64,000 bases of DNA from Acanthaster planci. Taxonomy: Eukaryota; Echinodermata; Asteroidea; Valvatida; Acanthasteridae. Of the stretch, positions 1 through 11,912 are shown piece by piece. The notes under the pieces are model-generated. The model was given only the letters and a program-made list of their open reading frames with translations, was not told the origin of the DNA and did not search any database. Within the stretch, counting starts at the first letter, position 1, and every line of letters starts with the position of its first letter. Made by a program: the position numbers and the translations under genes. The stretch spans positions 292,885 to 356,884 of the forward strand of contig NW_019091438.1 of assembly GCF_001949145.1 (NCBI RefSeq), written 5' to 3'.

Positions 1-172
1 GCCATTTCGGAACAGCAATATGTATACACATGCATGAGATCTGTCCTATCAGCGCAGTCAAATTCTGACTCAAATGACCTTGCGTTTTTGAAATACTGAA
101 CTGGCTCATTGGAAACAACCAATCTAACTACACCACGTGAATCGGTGCCTTTTTTTTCAACCTCCCACCCAG

Positions 173-348
173 GCTACGTGAAGGTGACTGACATCATGAC
201 CGTACCCCTGTTGTCCACGTACTCTGAAGAGACCCTGGTTGAGGAGTTTGACAAAGCCGTCTCGGAACGAGGCCACAAGCGGTACGAGATGAAGACGGAA
301 AACGGAGTGGTGTACGTCAGGTCCATCTTCAGTCAGCGATTTGAGCGG
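173..348 (+). CDS. LRR gene, first exon visible in window
   Basis: A long T-rich tract and cccag precede base 173, and the exon ends at a GTACGT donor at 349. It starts with two bases completing a codon from an exon outside the window, so the gene begins upstream. It encodes YVKVTDIMTVPLLSTYSEET and on to SQRFER. A Met lies at 195-197 but is inside the exon, so it is unlikely to be the real start. Confidence 0.85.
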
Positions 349-3300
349 GTACGTGTCAGTCAAATAACTATCAAACAGAACTAAATTTACTTTAATGATC
401 GCCATTCGGAAGGAGAAAGTATCCTTTGCAAACACCATTACCAGAGCTTGTAAGATAGACTCTAGAATGTATCATAACTTCATCATCATTCATTGCTTGA
501 TTTTTTTCCTCATGTTTTGCATTTTCCTCAAAAGTGAACTCTGTGAAGCCTTATTCAATTGCAGATCATCTGGTATTTGCAATTTGAAACGGCCTTCCAG
601 AAGACCCAAAGTCTTACTCTGTGAAACCCTTTAGGCAAGCTGAAATGAAACGTTTAGATGAATTTGTTGGAATATAAGTGCATCCCCTGCTTTTAGCAAA
701 CAGGAATTTACATCTAAACCTGTATCACCTCTGGCTAAAATGTTCAAAGTGGGCTTTGAAATCTTCACAGCTCAGTTCTCACTCACCATTCATTGAGACT
801 TTGCCCTCAAAATGTTGCACTGCCTTTCTGAAAAATCCAAAATTTGTCCCTAGAAAAGAGCAATATTCTACATTTAAAATTACCCTACATGTATTTCCAT
901 TATCATTGGAAATCTTAAAAAGGTCATCATTGCCTTAATTGTCCTGTTTTCACGTTTTTGTTTCTTTTTTGGGGGGGATGGGAGAGTTACAACACACTCA
1001 GAGTACGGTGTGGCATAAAAATAGGATTCAATGGTGCCTGGTCCCTTTCTCCTTAGTCTAGCCTCGTAATGAACGGAGGTTCCTGGTCCCTTACTCTGTA
1101 TTCTGGCCTTGTTATGAATGGTGAGCGGTGTTTCCATTTTGCTGCTGATGTCAAGATTCTGGTCCTAAGAGGCCATGTGGTTAGACAGGAATGGACCACC
1201 AAGAGCCTACGCACACCGATAACAAATTTGCAAATTGTTATTGAAATTGCTGATGCCCAAGTTTTTCCCCAGATGTTGTTTTTTTTTCCTTCAGCTGCAG
1301 TCACAAAATCTGGTCATTGGTCCTTGCAACCTGGGTTCACGGCTAGCACAGACAGCATGCAGTGTTCCACCTCCCAGATGTGCATGTCGTAGAAATCATT
1401 TGTTAAAAAAAAAAAGTTGTACACAGCTTGTAAACTTCTCGGACAAGAAAGACTTGAATGACTGTTGCATCGATGACACACGTGCGTAACTCCAAACAGA
1501 GCCGGCTCAAGAATGCAGGAGCAACAAAGGGGCAACGGCTTTTAATGCCATGGTTCACTTTGCTTAGGACCAAAAACAAATCGCGGCAGGAAGAGTGCAA
1601 TGAAAATGTCGGGTTTAATACGAGATCAAAAATGCTCTACGCTATGAGTAAACGGTGCGAACGAAGGCCGCGTCTTTCCATCAGAATTCTTGTCACTTAA
1701 AATTCATGAATGGATAATGGCAATTGTGCTGGTGTGAAAAAGTATATAAACATGATTGTAGCAATTGCCTTTAAGTGCCAGACTGTGTTTAGGTTACCCT
1801 GACATCAGAGACAAATGATCGCCAGCCCTATTCCCCATGACCTGATCCAGATTCAGACACATCTGCGGCCGTGACCCCCCCCTGGGGTAGAAGTGTCTGA
1901 ATGCAGCGGTGAGCCCCTTGCAACTCCTGCCCCACACACCGTGCACCACACAGGTATGTGAGTGATGGAACTAGGAAGGGAGGGGGTGGGCTTGTGTTGC
2001 ACAGCTTCTCAACCCCCCCCCCCCATCTGGCAGTATACCATGCATGGCCTACTTCACTAATCTCCGGTGACAGAGATAGATGGCCGTAGAACCCAACCTC
2101 CATGCTTAACCATTATTAATCACCTGGAATGAAATCCATCAGCCCTCCCGTCTCCCAAGTGCAGAGCTCCACCACGTATCCAGCACTGCAACTTCCAAAC
2201 TCCGGTTGGCAGCCAGGGAGGAAAAAAATTCACCCCCAAGTTCAGGCATGTCCAAACGGTCGTCCTTGGCACCAGCGGTTTGAAAAAAACTAGGTCAGGC
2301 AATGATTAGGATCGTACCCGTAGGCTCCTGGTCCCTTTTGACTATTGGTCCCCCGTCACTAGTTAGTTTGATATAATTTCCCAACCATTCATGGGTCACT
2401 CGTAGCTAATTCCTCACAGATTTGGCTGGGTCTCCCTAATCTAGATCTCGGTCTGTCTCTGGCTTTCTCTCTTTTCTGATTCGCAGTCTTTCCACTAGTA
2501 CTTCCCCCCCCCTCCATGGGGTCATGCCCTAGTTGTTAACAAGCATATCGGGAGTTGCGACCCTAATTGGGATCTAATGGTTAACATAGCTTCCCATTAC
2601 TAAGGAATCTCCCCGCAATGTCACCATCTGATAACCCATTCCGACATGAGATCTTCCAGTAACTCCCAAACAAGAAAAAAAATGGAACATTCTCCAGAGA
2701 TGAAGCTTGACAGGCAACTTAAATAACTTGCCAGGATTTGTTTCACTAAGGTGTGGAGATTTGAGTATTTTTCAGCCGAGGCACACCCACATCAACATTT
2801 TGAATGTCCGAATATAGGATGCATTTCTACTTTCTTGCAAGTCTCATATAGTAAAATGCTTTCATTATAACTTCTGTTAAACCCTGCCCCACAATGCAGT
2901 CCTCTGCTGGATTGAAAATCAGGGTTTACAGAAATCACATGTACCCTTGGCTCCCTGTATTGTCGCGTGCGGGGTACTTTTCTGTAACTTGTGACACCAT
3001 CCGTTTAACATTTGTTTCAGAATTTCTGTGACATTTGTGACAGCAATGTTGCAATGCCATTTTCTCTGCTTCTGAATTTTTTTCTCTCTTTTTAAGCCTG
3101 TATTTGTTTTCTCGTAACGATATATTCAGAATGAATCTGTTGTTACATTAGAATTGTTGCTATTAAAACTACACTTCATCAAATCCTGTCTACTGGTCCC
3201 CCAAATGGCTGACCTTTCAGTGCCAGTTTTCCCAAATTTGTTTATTTACGTACACCACCACTACCAACTAACAGAATGGCTCCGAAAAAAAGAAGGCGGA

Positions 3301-6300
3301 GAGATAAAATACCGTATATAAAAAATCTCAGGCCCATACAACTTTGACAATGACAAATGAAACATACCATGTCACAACACCGATGGTATCTGAGACAGGC
3401 AGGGGCTCATTACAGCGACACTCCATCAATTTCTCCTGCCCCCTCTGGATCAAAGGAGGGGCCGGCCTCATTAGGAAGGCACCTTGACAATTGGGTTTTT
3501 GCTCCCTCGTGTGACCGGCACCGGGGTCTAACTTACCAGGGGTGACCTACTATTCATTGTAATGGCTGATAGACAAGTTACAGATGAAGTGAAGGAGTGA
3601 TGTGTCTTGGCACTCAATTATTCAATTTTTTTTCCCCAAGGGAGAGTTCTGCTGGTATGTAATATTTTTACATTCAGTGTTTGGTATGGGTTTTTTACAA
3701 TCATTTTGTTTGGTACTTTAAATTTTGGCGGAAACTTTCCACCTTCTTTATTCACCCAAGTCCTCTCAAATCCTTCCAGATCCGCAAGGAAGTTCGGGCA
3801 GATTTGGCAGGGTTCAGGAAGGCAGAGTTCAGCCACAATTCCACCAAACAGGGCTTATCCCCCTCTCCCCTTGAAAGATAACGTTCAAAGATCGTGCCAC
3901 TGATTACCTGTAAAATGGACAACGTGGAAGAAAATTCCTGAAAATTAGCTTCATGGTTAACTAAGAAAGTTAATATTGTCCACCAAAATGTCTGCCAAAA
4001 GGCTCATTTTTACCTTTGATTTTTTGGCAGGACATTTTGTGCTTGATTCCTACAGAATGTTTATGCAGGTGCCTCCTTTAAAAAGCTTGGCATCCCAGAC
4101 CGATGATGTAGGAAAATCTATATTTATGATATGAAACAGTTCTCATTGGGGGTTTTATGTCCCCCCCCCGGAATTCCCGAAACTACGAGTGACTTCTATC
4201 AGCTTCAGACTCTATATATCTGCTAAGATTGCAGTTAAATGCATTATAAGTGTGTTTGCTTCGAACATTTTACCTGGGATACTGTTAGTATGCAGTTAGA
4301 TTTTTATTTGTTGCCTTGTTTTCAGTGCTTTTTTTTTTTTTAGAAATAACACTGTCTGTCTATTTTCAAACTCCACTGGAGAGTTTTCAGTTTTCCAATA
4401 TACGTGTAAAGACATATTTATTCCTGTCATGTGGAAAGTGGTGTACATTTTCACAACTTGTTTGGCAGAAATATTCATCCAGTGATGAAGGCATTCACTA
4501 TCTGTATGTATTTGAACCGTGAAGATAAACTTCAAATGAAAGATCCACAACCCGCCTCATTAATACAACAATCAGTGAAATATTTTGTGCATGTATATCT
4601 TACTATACTTGACATAATCTTCATTGTCTACAGTATTAGTAGTATTAGTATTGTTATTATTGTCTTGTAGTATCCTTACCATGAAGGCACCAAGGTGGTC
4701 AGACTACTGGAGATGTGCCTGCAATATGTAACCATCAACATAGCCGACTACAGCTTGGAAGGTATCATGGATGAATACATCATCAGGTAAGGCAAATATC
4801 TGAGCTTCCCTGACCCTGGCCCCCCCACTGGTGCTGTTGTCCACATGCCAAGAGGACCCAATGTTTGTTTTTTTTAATGGGCAGATTTACTGACTGGAGG
4901 GAATTTATCATTTGATAAATTCAAAAATGAGTAGAGAACTATTTCTGCATTTCCCTTTGGATATCAGTTGTGGTCATGTACCTTTTTGAAAAGACAGGGT
5001 TGCCGATTTGTACAAGCTTTTCATTGATGTTGTATTTGATTTCAGTTTTTACCACGCGCATTTTTTTCCAGGGCAGCTTTCTTTCACTTCATTCAGACAT
5101 ATCAGACTTTAGCCAATCGATTCTGGGTCTTATGCACCAGTAGCACATCCAGAAGGGGTGCACTTCATCCTCCCCCTTTCACGTTACATTTCAGGAGTTA
5201 CTTTTTCTGTCATCCTCAACTGGTCCTTGAGTATTAAAAGTTCCCCTCCATTTGGGGAACCCCCTTTCATCAAAGGCAGGTGCCGCCTCCTTAAGATCCA
5301 CAGGCATCCAACCCTGACCACAAAATCACAGGACATGTACTTTATTTGGACCCCCCCTTCTCCATAATCTTGTCATTTTGGGGGGCACTCTAGTGACATC
5401 GTTCGACGCCTAAAGCGCTCCAAGAGGCTCAACAACACCTCCCTGGCCAGTGTCCTCAGCCCCGACCTGGAGCAGCTGGACCTGAGCGATGCCTACCTTA
5501 CCATGGGCTCCCTCAAGATGATCATGACCCACTCACCCAACCTCAAGATCCTGAACCTGAAATTCTGCGGCTACCTGATCAATGACGAATTGCTGAAGAG
5601 ATTGATGAAGGTATCGTGTCAGAGATGGTTCTGTAGGCTGGCTTTGTGTCTTGTCCACAGAGCTAGGTCAGAGTCTTTGTTGGGCGACACATGTGGCCAC
5701 ATGTCGACAGTAGATATAGGCCCTGTCCAAATAACTTGGTTGTTGCTTGAAATTACATGCTTGTCTGTAGTAGTGGCATGGAATCGTGTAATTTCAAGCT
5801 AAAGCTAGTGATTTGGACACGGCCATATATGTTACCATGGCTCTGAAAGCCCATGTGAGACAAGGTTTCCCTGTTCTCTTGTAAAACACCTTTTGTCCAG
5901 AAGTGACAAGTCCACCACCAATCCAAAGTCAACTCACATGTCAAGCATGTCGAATGACAAGTCTAGCATAAGTCAAATGACAAGTCAAATGTCATATCAA
6001 ATCAAAGTCTGTCACCAGTCAAACAATTACACAAAATAATCTCATGTCAAATCAAAATCAAAGTCTAACCCAAGGTCAAATCATGTATCAAATCAAAGTA
6101 TGTCACAAGTCAAATCTTCTGTCTAATCAAAGTCTATCCCGAGTCAAATCACAAGTCACTCACTAGTCAAAAGTGCAAGTCCAGACGCCATTAACATGGA
6201 TAGCTGCTGCAAAAACAGGATGCCTTTGTCCCAATTTATTTAGGTCAGAGTAGTTCGTGGCTGGACTGGAGACTAGATGACTTGTGAGTAACCTGTAATA

Positions 6301-6635
6301 AGCTTATGGGGACTTAACTACAGTACAGCCATTCTCCACCTTGTTCTGTTGCCTAGAATCTTCCCCACTTGATCAACCTGAATGTCTGCCAGTGCACCCA
6401 CCTGACCGGCCTGTCCCTGCGCAACGTGGCCAAACTCCTGCCTGCCATCCAGGCCCTGAATGTGGCCCGCATTGAGAACTTCAAGGAGGCTGACATCCTC
6501 AAGTGCCTGGAGAGCTGCAAGGAGCTGAGGCACTTGGACATCTACCAGTGCAACTTGCCCTTCACGGACGATTTCTGCACCAAGTTGGTCACAATCTGCC
6601 AGGCCCGACCGAAACTGAAGGTTATTGAGAAATAA
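173..6635 (+). CDS. Leucine-rich repeat protein, 3' portion of gene (four exons; 5' end outside window)
   Basis: Exons 173-348, 4671-4786, 5394-5610 and 6357-6635 join in frame (phases 0, 2, 0) through GT/AG sites and give about 261 residues ending in VIEK-stop. The first ~58 residues (SEETLVEEFDKAVSERGHKR region) are charged and not LRR. The second exon is mostly helical in character (VVRLLEMCLQYV, GIMDEYII). From exon 3 on there are LRR units of the AMN1/FBXL cysteine-containing type: LEQLDLSDAYLT, LKILNLKFCGYLINDE, LINLNVCQCTHLTG, LRHLDIYQCNLPFTDD. Such repeats form a curved solenoid used for protein binding, often in F-box substrate adaptors. No F-box is visible in the part present, so the role is unknown. 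The gene runs convergently toward Tbx1/10. I am sure it is coding, and unsure of its name. Confidence 0.9.
349..4670 (+). other. Intron of LRR gene (4.3 kb)
   Basis: This stretch separates the first two visible LRR-gene exons. It contains homopolymer C/G runs (about 12 C at 2012-2023), a 45-bp direct duplication at 1032-1121 and AT-rich DNA at both ends. I see no exon-like ORF with splice sites. Short ORFs here are mostly driven by low complexity. Confidence 0.7.
1032..1121. repeat. 45-bp tandem duplication
   Basis: Two adjacent units (1032-1076 and 1077-1121) share CCTGGTCCCTT, TCT.GCCT.GT and ATGAA.GG at matching positions. They are diverged, so the duplication is old. The fragment CTCCTGGTCCCTTTT near 2326 looks like another scrap of the same unit. 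Confidence 0.6.
4671..4786 (+). CDS. LRR gene, second visible exon
   Basis: The acceptor is ttgtcttgtag at 4660-4670 and the donor is AG|GTAAGG at 4786/4787. It encodes YPYHEGTKVVRLLEMCLQYV and on to MDEYII plus two bases. The phase matches both neighbours. The segment is conserved-looking and helical, not an obvious LRR unit. Confidence 0.85.
5394..5610 (+). CDS. LRR gene, third visible exon with first clear LRR units
   Basis: The acceptor is cactctag (ends 5393) and the donor is AAG|GTATCG at 5610/5611. One base completes the Ser codon from the previous exon, then 72 codons follow. LRR core patterns L-x-x-L-x-L are seen in LEQLDLSDAYLT and LKILNLKFCGYL. The basic stretch RRLKRSKRL precedes them. 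Confidence 0.88.
5719..5824. mobile_element. Short inverted-repeat element (MITE-like) in LRR-gene intron
   Basis: The ends are imperfect inverted copies: GGCCCTGTCCAAAT at 5719 against ATTTGGACACGGCC ending at 5824. The homology continues inward for about 45 bases per arm (GCTTGAAATTACA is shared). ATATA flanks both sides and could be a target duplication. There is no room for coding, so it would be non-autonomous. Confidence 0.6.
5892..6182. repeat. Degenerate AAGTCAAATCA-type satellite in LRR-gene intron
   Basis: About 290 bp are built from variants of AAGTCAAATCA, CAAATCAAAGTCT and CACAAGTCAAATC, repeated roughly every 10-25 bases with no strict period. It has no coding potential. It sits in the intron between the last two coding exons and probably arose by slippage. 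Confidence 0.75.
6357..6635 (+). CDS. LRR gene, terminal coding exon
   Basis: The acceptor is ctgttgcctag ending at 6356. The frame is open from NLPHLINLNVCQC to LKVIEK and TAA at 6633-6635. Three or four LRR units are visible, with Cys at the FBXL-like positions (NVCQC, LESCKELRHLDIYQC). GC content is higher than in the flanking intron and UTR, as expected for a coding exon. Confidence 0.9.
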   Translation, partial: NLPHLINLNVCQCTHLTGLSLRNVAKLLPAIQALNVARIENFKEADILKCLESCKELRHLDIYQCNLPFTDDFCTKLVTICQARPKLKVIEK

Positions 6636-7165
6636 CCATCCGAATATCACAGAGGATGAAGTGAGAGCACAAGCATTCGATCATCTTTTAATATGCCACA
6701 GGCCGACATCGAGGTCACATGAGCTTTTCATTTGTCAAATTCCAAAAAGAGTGTGCACATACACGAATACTACTACACTATTAGGAGAAATTGTATTTTT
6801 TCAAGATTCTCAGCTGGGCATCGCATTTCTTGAAACAGTTTGACTAAGCACACCCTCCTTTGTCTGGGCAAATTAATACTTGACTGTAATTTTCAGCTCT
6901 TCGTGCAGGTGGTGGTAGAGCTGGTCATCTGCTATCCTCATAACAGGGAGAAGAACTTTTTGGACGCAGAGAAATTAACTTATGTAACACATGTACCAAC
7001 AATAAAAATAGATGCACGTCTTGAGTGGGTACAAAAGTTCTCGTTGCATTTCTTGATTTTTTGCTTTTGGTATTTGAAATCATTTATGTGACTTGATAAA
7101 GTCATTTAAAGATAATGTAAAGAATTTATTTTGTACAGTAGAATAAATTGTAAAAATCTTGAAAA
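6636..7165 (+). other. 3' UTR of LRR gene
   Basis: This stretch follows the stop codon at 6635. It is AT-rich with no conserved ORF. Polyadenylation signals AATAAA occur at 7001-7006 and 7142-7147. The second is followed by GT/T-rich DNA (TTTACACTTGTTTGGCGTGG), a plausible downstream element, so the transcript probably ends near 7160. Confidence 0.55.
7142..7147 (+). terminator. Polyadenylation signal AATAAA, LRR gene
   Basis: A canonical hexamer about 510 bases after the stop codon, with a GT-rich stretch about 35-50 bases further on. An earlier AATAAA at 7001 is an alternative. Confidence 0.5.
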
Positions 7166-8657
7166 GAGGGCTTTCTTCGTTTACACTTGTTTGGCGTGGT
7201 CATTTTCAAAGCTTGGCTTTGGATCTGTCTTCTCTCTGTCTCTGAACCATTTTGTAGGTTGTTAAAGGCTCTGTCCAAATGAAAAGAGTAACCATCATTA
7301 ACTTCAAATCATACAAGGTAATCTTCCTGGAGCAAAACGTCCAGTCAGGACTGTAAACATCAGGTTTAACTTGGGAAAAAACGAAACCAATATCCTGGAA
7401 AGGGCGTATGTGTCCGCGAGCGTGGCGATGCGCCATCCAGATGCAAGCACCGCGTTTCCGGGACATAATTTGGGCATTTGCGTAATAACGAACTCTGACA
7501 AACTGGGGAGACCTTCTGCAACGGAACATGCACACTATGTAAGAACGACGCCTGCTGAAAACAGACGACAGTCGGGGGTGAAGTAGAAGTGTGTTTATGA
7601 AACTAACATTGGTGGTTATTATCGGGTAAAAAAATCTAGGAATGCTGAGACAGCTTACTGCACATTGAACTGTAAAATTTAAAAAGTATTTTGGGGAAAA
7701 AATGGTCAGGGGGGGTTGGCACACGACTAATTGTACTTGGACAACTTGGTCGATTGGTTGCAGACTGTGGTAATCTGGTTTTCATATCAAGACTGTCTAT
7801 CACTCACTTGAAACAACCTTCGTTGTACGTGTAGGCCTACTTTTAGTCGTCCTTCAAGTTCACGGGATTGATGATGTGCACCAGTTATATCCTTGTCATT
7901 AAAAGAAATCAGTGCAGTGAACCCACAGCAAAGGTGGGACTGGTGACTGCCGCGCGTCTCTCCTTGAACCACATCAGGGAAAGACATCTCCGCACCTGTG
8001 TGGCCGTGATAACAACACGGGCTACTGGTTTAAGTGTCGGGTAAACCACGAAGCCTGTCATCCACGAATTTCGGGTCGCGCTAGACAGGACATCTCCTTT
8101 TCTTTTTTTTTGAAAATAGCAGCTGATGGTGACAAGGACGAAATCAATCCTGCCTTTTCTTCTTTGGTTTCGTTTTTGCAAATTGCAAAAATCCGCCTCT
8201 AGTGTTGCCTGGATGGCTGATAAGAAAATCTAATATTTATTTACGTTTTTTTCTTCTACGAGGGACGATCCAGAAGCAAATTTTCATGGTGGGAGCAAAA
8301 CTTGGAGGGTTAATCTCTGTGGGCTTTCCCCATGTGGGGGAGGGCAGCTTTTGTTACACCCCCCCCCGATCTGCGATATATAGTGGGCAATGTAAGGCGA
8401 CAATGACTCTTGTATTTGACGTGTGATAACGGCTATCGTTTGACCCGTGCATGCCTGGTGCGATCCTCGGCATATTCTTGGAATTGACGATGTAGGCCTC
8501 CATGTACGATGTAGGCCACTACAGCACTTCCCAACGCTTGGTCTTTTTCTCCAGCCGTTCTGTCATGCATCAGTTTGTCAGAATCAGATGAGAACAGCGC
8601 CACCCTTTGAATTGCATTACTCTAACTATTGTTTTCCTCTTTTAATTTGTATATTAC

Positions 8658-9152
8658 GGAGCTCTGGAAGTGCCATCCAACTTGTTGAGATCCTGGCATG
8701 TTTTTCTCGGGATGACGACATAGTAAACGCAAGATGTCGACATCCCGAGATAATTTATCACGGGATGACGACATCGTAAAAGTTGGATGACGACATCCTG
8801 AGATAATCATTTCCACAGGATGTCGTCATCCAGAGAAATCCAGAAAATGTGGTGTCTACTTCACTACTTGTAACAAGAGGCAAGACATCATGGCGTTTTA
8901 ATAATCCAATTAATATCATGTATGGTAAAAGACAAGGCTTTAAAAAGACAAAAGCACTTCAAGACACCTGTGCGTTTTCAAGGTGGTTTGTCAAAGCACC
9001 CATTGACAAATAAGGTAATTATTCTTACTTTTATGATGTCGTCATCCATGACAAATTATCTCAGGATGTCGACATCTTACATCTATGATGTCGTCGTCCC
9101 AAGAAATAATATTGCAGGATCTCAACAAGTTGGATGGCACTTCCAGAGCTCC
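8658..9152. mobile_element. 495-bp foldback DNA transposon (non-autonomous)
   Basis: The first 38 bases (8658-8695, beginning GGAGCTCTGGAAGTGCC) are an exact inverted copy of the last 38 (9115-9152). The flanks are ATATTAC before and ATAGTAC after, a 6-of-7 match that looks like an aged 7-bp target duplication. The interior carries further inverted copies of GATGTCGTCATCC and GATGTCGACATCC on both sides, so each half can fold on itself and the whole can fold back. There is no transposase. The family is unknown to me. Confidence 0.85.
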
Positions 9153-9804
9153 ATAGTACATACATGTGTTTATTTTGTATAATTTTGAAATGTTTAATTT
9201 TTCTTGTTTCTCTAAATTTGGGTGTATGTGAGAGGCAGCGAAAGTGGTTGTTAAGACGACATAGGCTTTACCGCAGAACCGATTTTAATCCCTGTTTTTA
9301 GACATTCGCAAGTCCTTTTTCAATTTTGAAACTGAAAACAAAAATCAGGGAAACTTCTGTTTCGTTGAAAAAAAATTCTCGTACTGTTCTATGTGTGTAT
9401 AAGTGAATGGCACATTTCTTTGACTTTCGTTTTAAAGTCATTAGCAACTTCCATGTACAGCGTGACCAATCGCTCTTTACCAGTGTGGCTACCACCTTTA
9501 AGTTATTACCAGATCGTAGAGAACCTGTAATTGGTTCATGAACCAGCCATCCCGTGACCGGGATCCCCGCTCCCTCCTTGGCCGGGGTTTTTCACACCAC
9601 GACCCGTCGACTGAGTCCCTAATCCCGCTCTCGGAGGAACATCACCGGCAGCTGTCAACAGTCGCCAAGTGTTCCGTGATATCACAGGAAAATCGACCCA
9701 CAACAATCACACAGGGGCCTCTCTCTCTTTTCCTTCCTCGAGTCCTGTCTCTTTTTACTCACTTTTTTCTTTTGCGCTCTGAAAGTCCGGCAGCTTTGCA
9801 AGTA

Positions 9805-9860
9805 ATCCGTCGAGTGGGAGCCGGTGGGAATCGACCCCGGACTCCAAGCCCCGGGATTGG
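9805..9860 (-). repeat. Possible tRNA-derived SINE remnant (B-box-like)
   Basis: Read on the minus strand, GGGGTCGATTCCCAC near 9824-9838 resembles the T-arm/B-box of a tRNA. No convincing A-box or cloverleaf accompanies it, so it is at most an old SINE fragment. Confidence 0.25.
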
Positions 9861-10599
9861 AGACATCACCCGGAGGGGATTTGTAACCCCAGCTCGCGGT
9901 TCCTGGAGTTAGTGGTTGGGATAGAGGGATTTGGGGTTCATCGCCGGAAAAATCATATTTGAAATCAGGCTAATGCTAGCTTTCCTGGGAACAGAGTAAA
10001 ACATTGTAATAGAGTCAGTCTAGCGCATATCCTATGCGGCGCAGAAACCACGGAAGTTATTAAGTTTACCGATTCTTGGCCAAATTATTTTCCCAGTATA
10101 GTCTGCCTGAGAGCAAAGAATTGTGCCCACCCATGCACGTTAGCACAGTACAGTAATAAAGTTACCAAATCCAAATTTAGCGATATAGTGCACGATTAAA
10201 ACGAACACAACACAACAATAACTGAAAAAAGGCCAGACTGGGTTTTTCCTTTTCAATTTGCAGTTTTATTCACATTCAAAAGGTTTTAGGTTAGGCAAGA
10301 TGTCCTGCACTGACCTACTTCCGGACACAATGTGCTGAGATATGAACATAGGCCTATGGGTGGCAAACATTTGACCCTTGACCGGACCTGTTATGATTAT
10401 TGTGTACATGTAGACGTTTTGTTTTCCCCCGATGTTATAACGTCAAGAAAGTATTTAATTTTTCCCCCAACTTTTATGAACTCACATTCGAGGAGGACTG
10501 TTGATGATGAATTCCTCGTCTCTTCCTCTTCATTTTGACACAGATAACCCATGACCCCCAAATGAAAGTGGAACTGCTTCCAAGAGAGGGAGAAGCGTT

Positions 10600-10667
10600 G
10601 TGCGGACCTGTGAAAGTCCACACATCTTCACACATTATACGCGGACCTCCTTGTTAGGTCCACGTAT
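10600..10667. repeat. Two consecutive near-twin hairpins
   Basis: Hairpin 1 pairs 10600-10607 (GTGCGGAC) with 10616-10623 (GTCCACAC). Hairpin 2 pairs 10637-10648 (ATACGCGGACCT) with 10656-10667 (AGGTCCACGTAT). Both carry the same single C/A mismatch next to GGAC, so they look like copies of one unit. Function is unknown; they may be the remains of a foldback element. Confidence 0.6.
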
Positions 10668-11885
10668 GCAAAACAAACCGAGCAATAGAGGGTACAGACC
10701 AGACGAGCGCGGTTGCAAGGCTTTATACAAACTCTCCAACAAATCTGGATCTAGAACATTATTATTACATAGAGGAAGGATAGGTTAAAGAATTCTTTTA
10801 TAATAAACCCCTTACATTCCAAAAGCGATTGTCATCAATGCCACGTAAAGGTTTCTGTATTTGAATCACGACGAAAAGATATGGTTTGTATGTTCACCCC
10901 TATCATTATCTGAGTCAGAAATGTGAGAAGGTGTAAAATGGACTCCTTAGGAGCACTAAACTTTTTTTGTTTTAAAAAAAGGTCTTACGAATTTATTTTC
11001 ACTCGGAGAGAATGCACTTCATTTGTCGAAAGGTAAGTGGTGGCATGGCTTGATGCCAATATGTCTGCAACTTACAAGTACACAGCCGGAGTTTTGATCG
11101 CAAATCACTTTCCTGCATTAGGTTCCTCAAGTCTTCGCCGCTAACTGCTATAGAAACCTTTGAGAAGTGATAACACTAAACCTTTGACTTACAGTGGTGT
11201 GGAATTCTAATTGCTCTTTTTCAAATTTTCGGCAGTTTTCACCAAATAGTCTGTAATTACATACATACTGCGCAAGTACACGCGTACAAAATAAACCAGC
11301 TGTGAGGCGGCAGTGTGGACCATAGTTCACACCTTCTCATCATGCACCCCTTCATTCCCAGCCGTGGTATTGCATTCCCCTTCCCCTCTGGAATCGCCCC
11401 TTCTCGGGCGAGGCTTTACGGGCAGCGCTCAGGGTGCGCGCCGCGGACCACACGCGGAGAACCTTGGTCGCGGCATGAAACCGTGCAGCGGCTCTTCGCT
11501 CTGCCGCGCGCATCTTCTTGTCATCTCCAGTTGGCCGTCTGCCACGCCGAAGCCCCCTTCGAATGTGTTTGTCATCTTATTCTGTCATACCACGATGAAC
11601 CGCGCATGGCCAGCTGGTTTGCTACCAATAATCCATGGTTCATCAATCGCTCACATGTGCCGATCTTTCTTTTTTACTCGTTTTTTCTCCCTCGTGTCTT
11701 TGGCGGTGCGGCATTTTTTTTCTCTTCTGCAGGAGTTAATGATTTTTCTCTCGGTACTCATGCGCGTTTTTCACTTGGCATCTGATCAAAGCTGGTCGTC
11801 ATTTCACGCCGGCTATCAAAATCACCGCGTTTGCACTTAAAATCGTTTGATCTGATTGCCCCCAGCGGAACGCCGGTATAGTGCC

Positions 11886-11912
11886 GCGTGCGTGCGTGCG
11901 TGCGTGCGTGTG
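11886..11912. repeat. GCGT microsatellite
   Basis: About six uninterrupted GTGC units in tandem. Simple repeat with no other content. Confidence 0.85.

Noticed and set aside
7206-7724. 172-codon open frame on the minus strand
   Set aside because: It begins in the LRR gene's downstream flank, has no recognisable domain and no splice context, so it was not called.
11313-11840. Overlapping plus-strand frames of 175 and 156 codons
   Set aside because: Two frames are open over the same GC-rich DNA, which reflects base composition. No family recognised.
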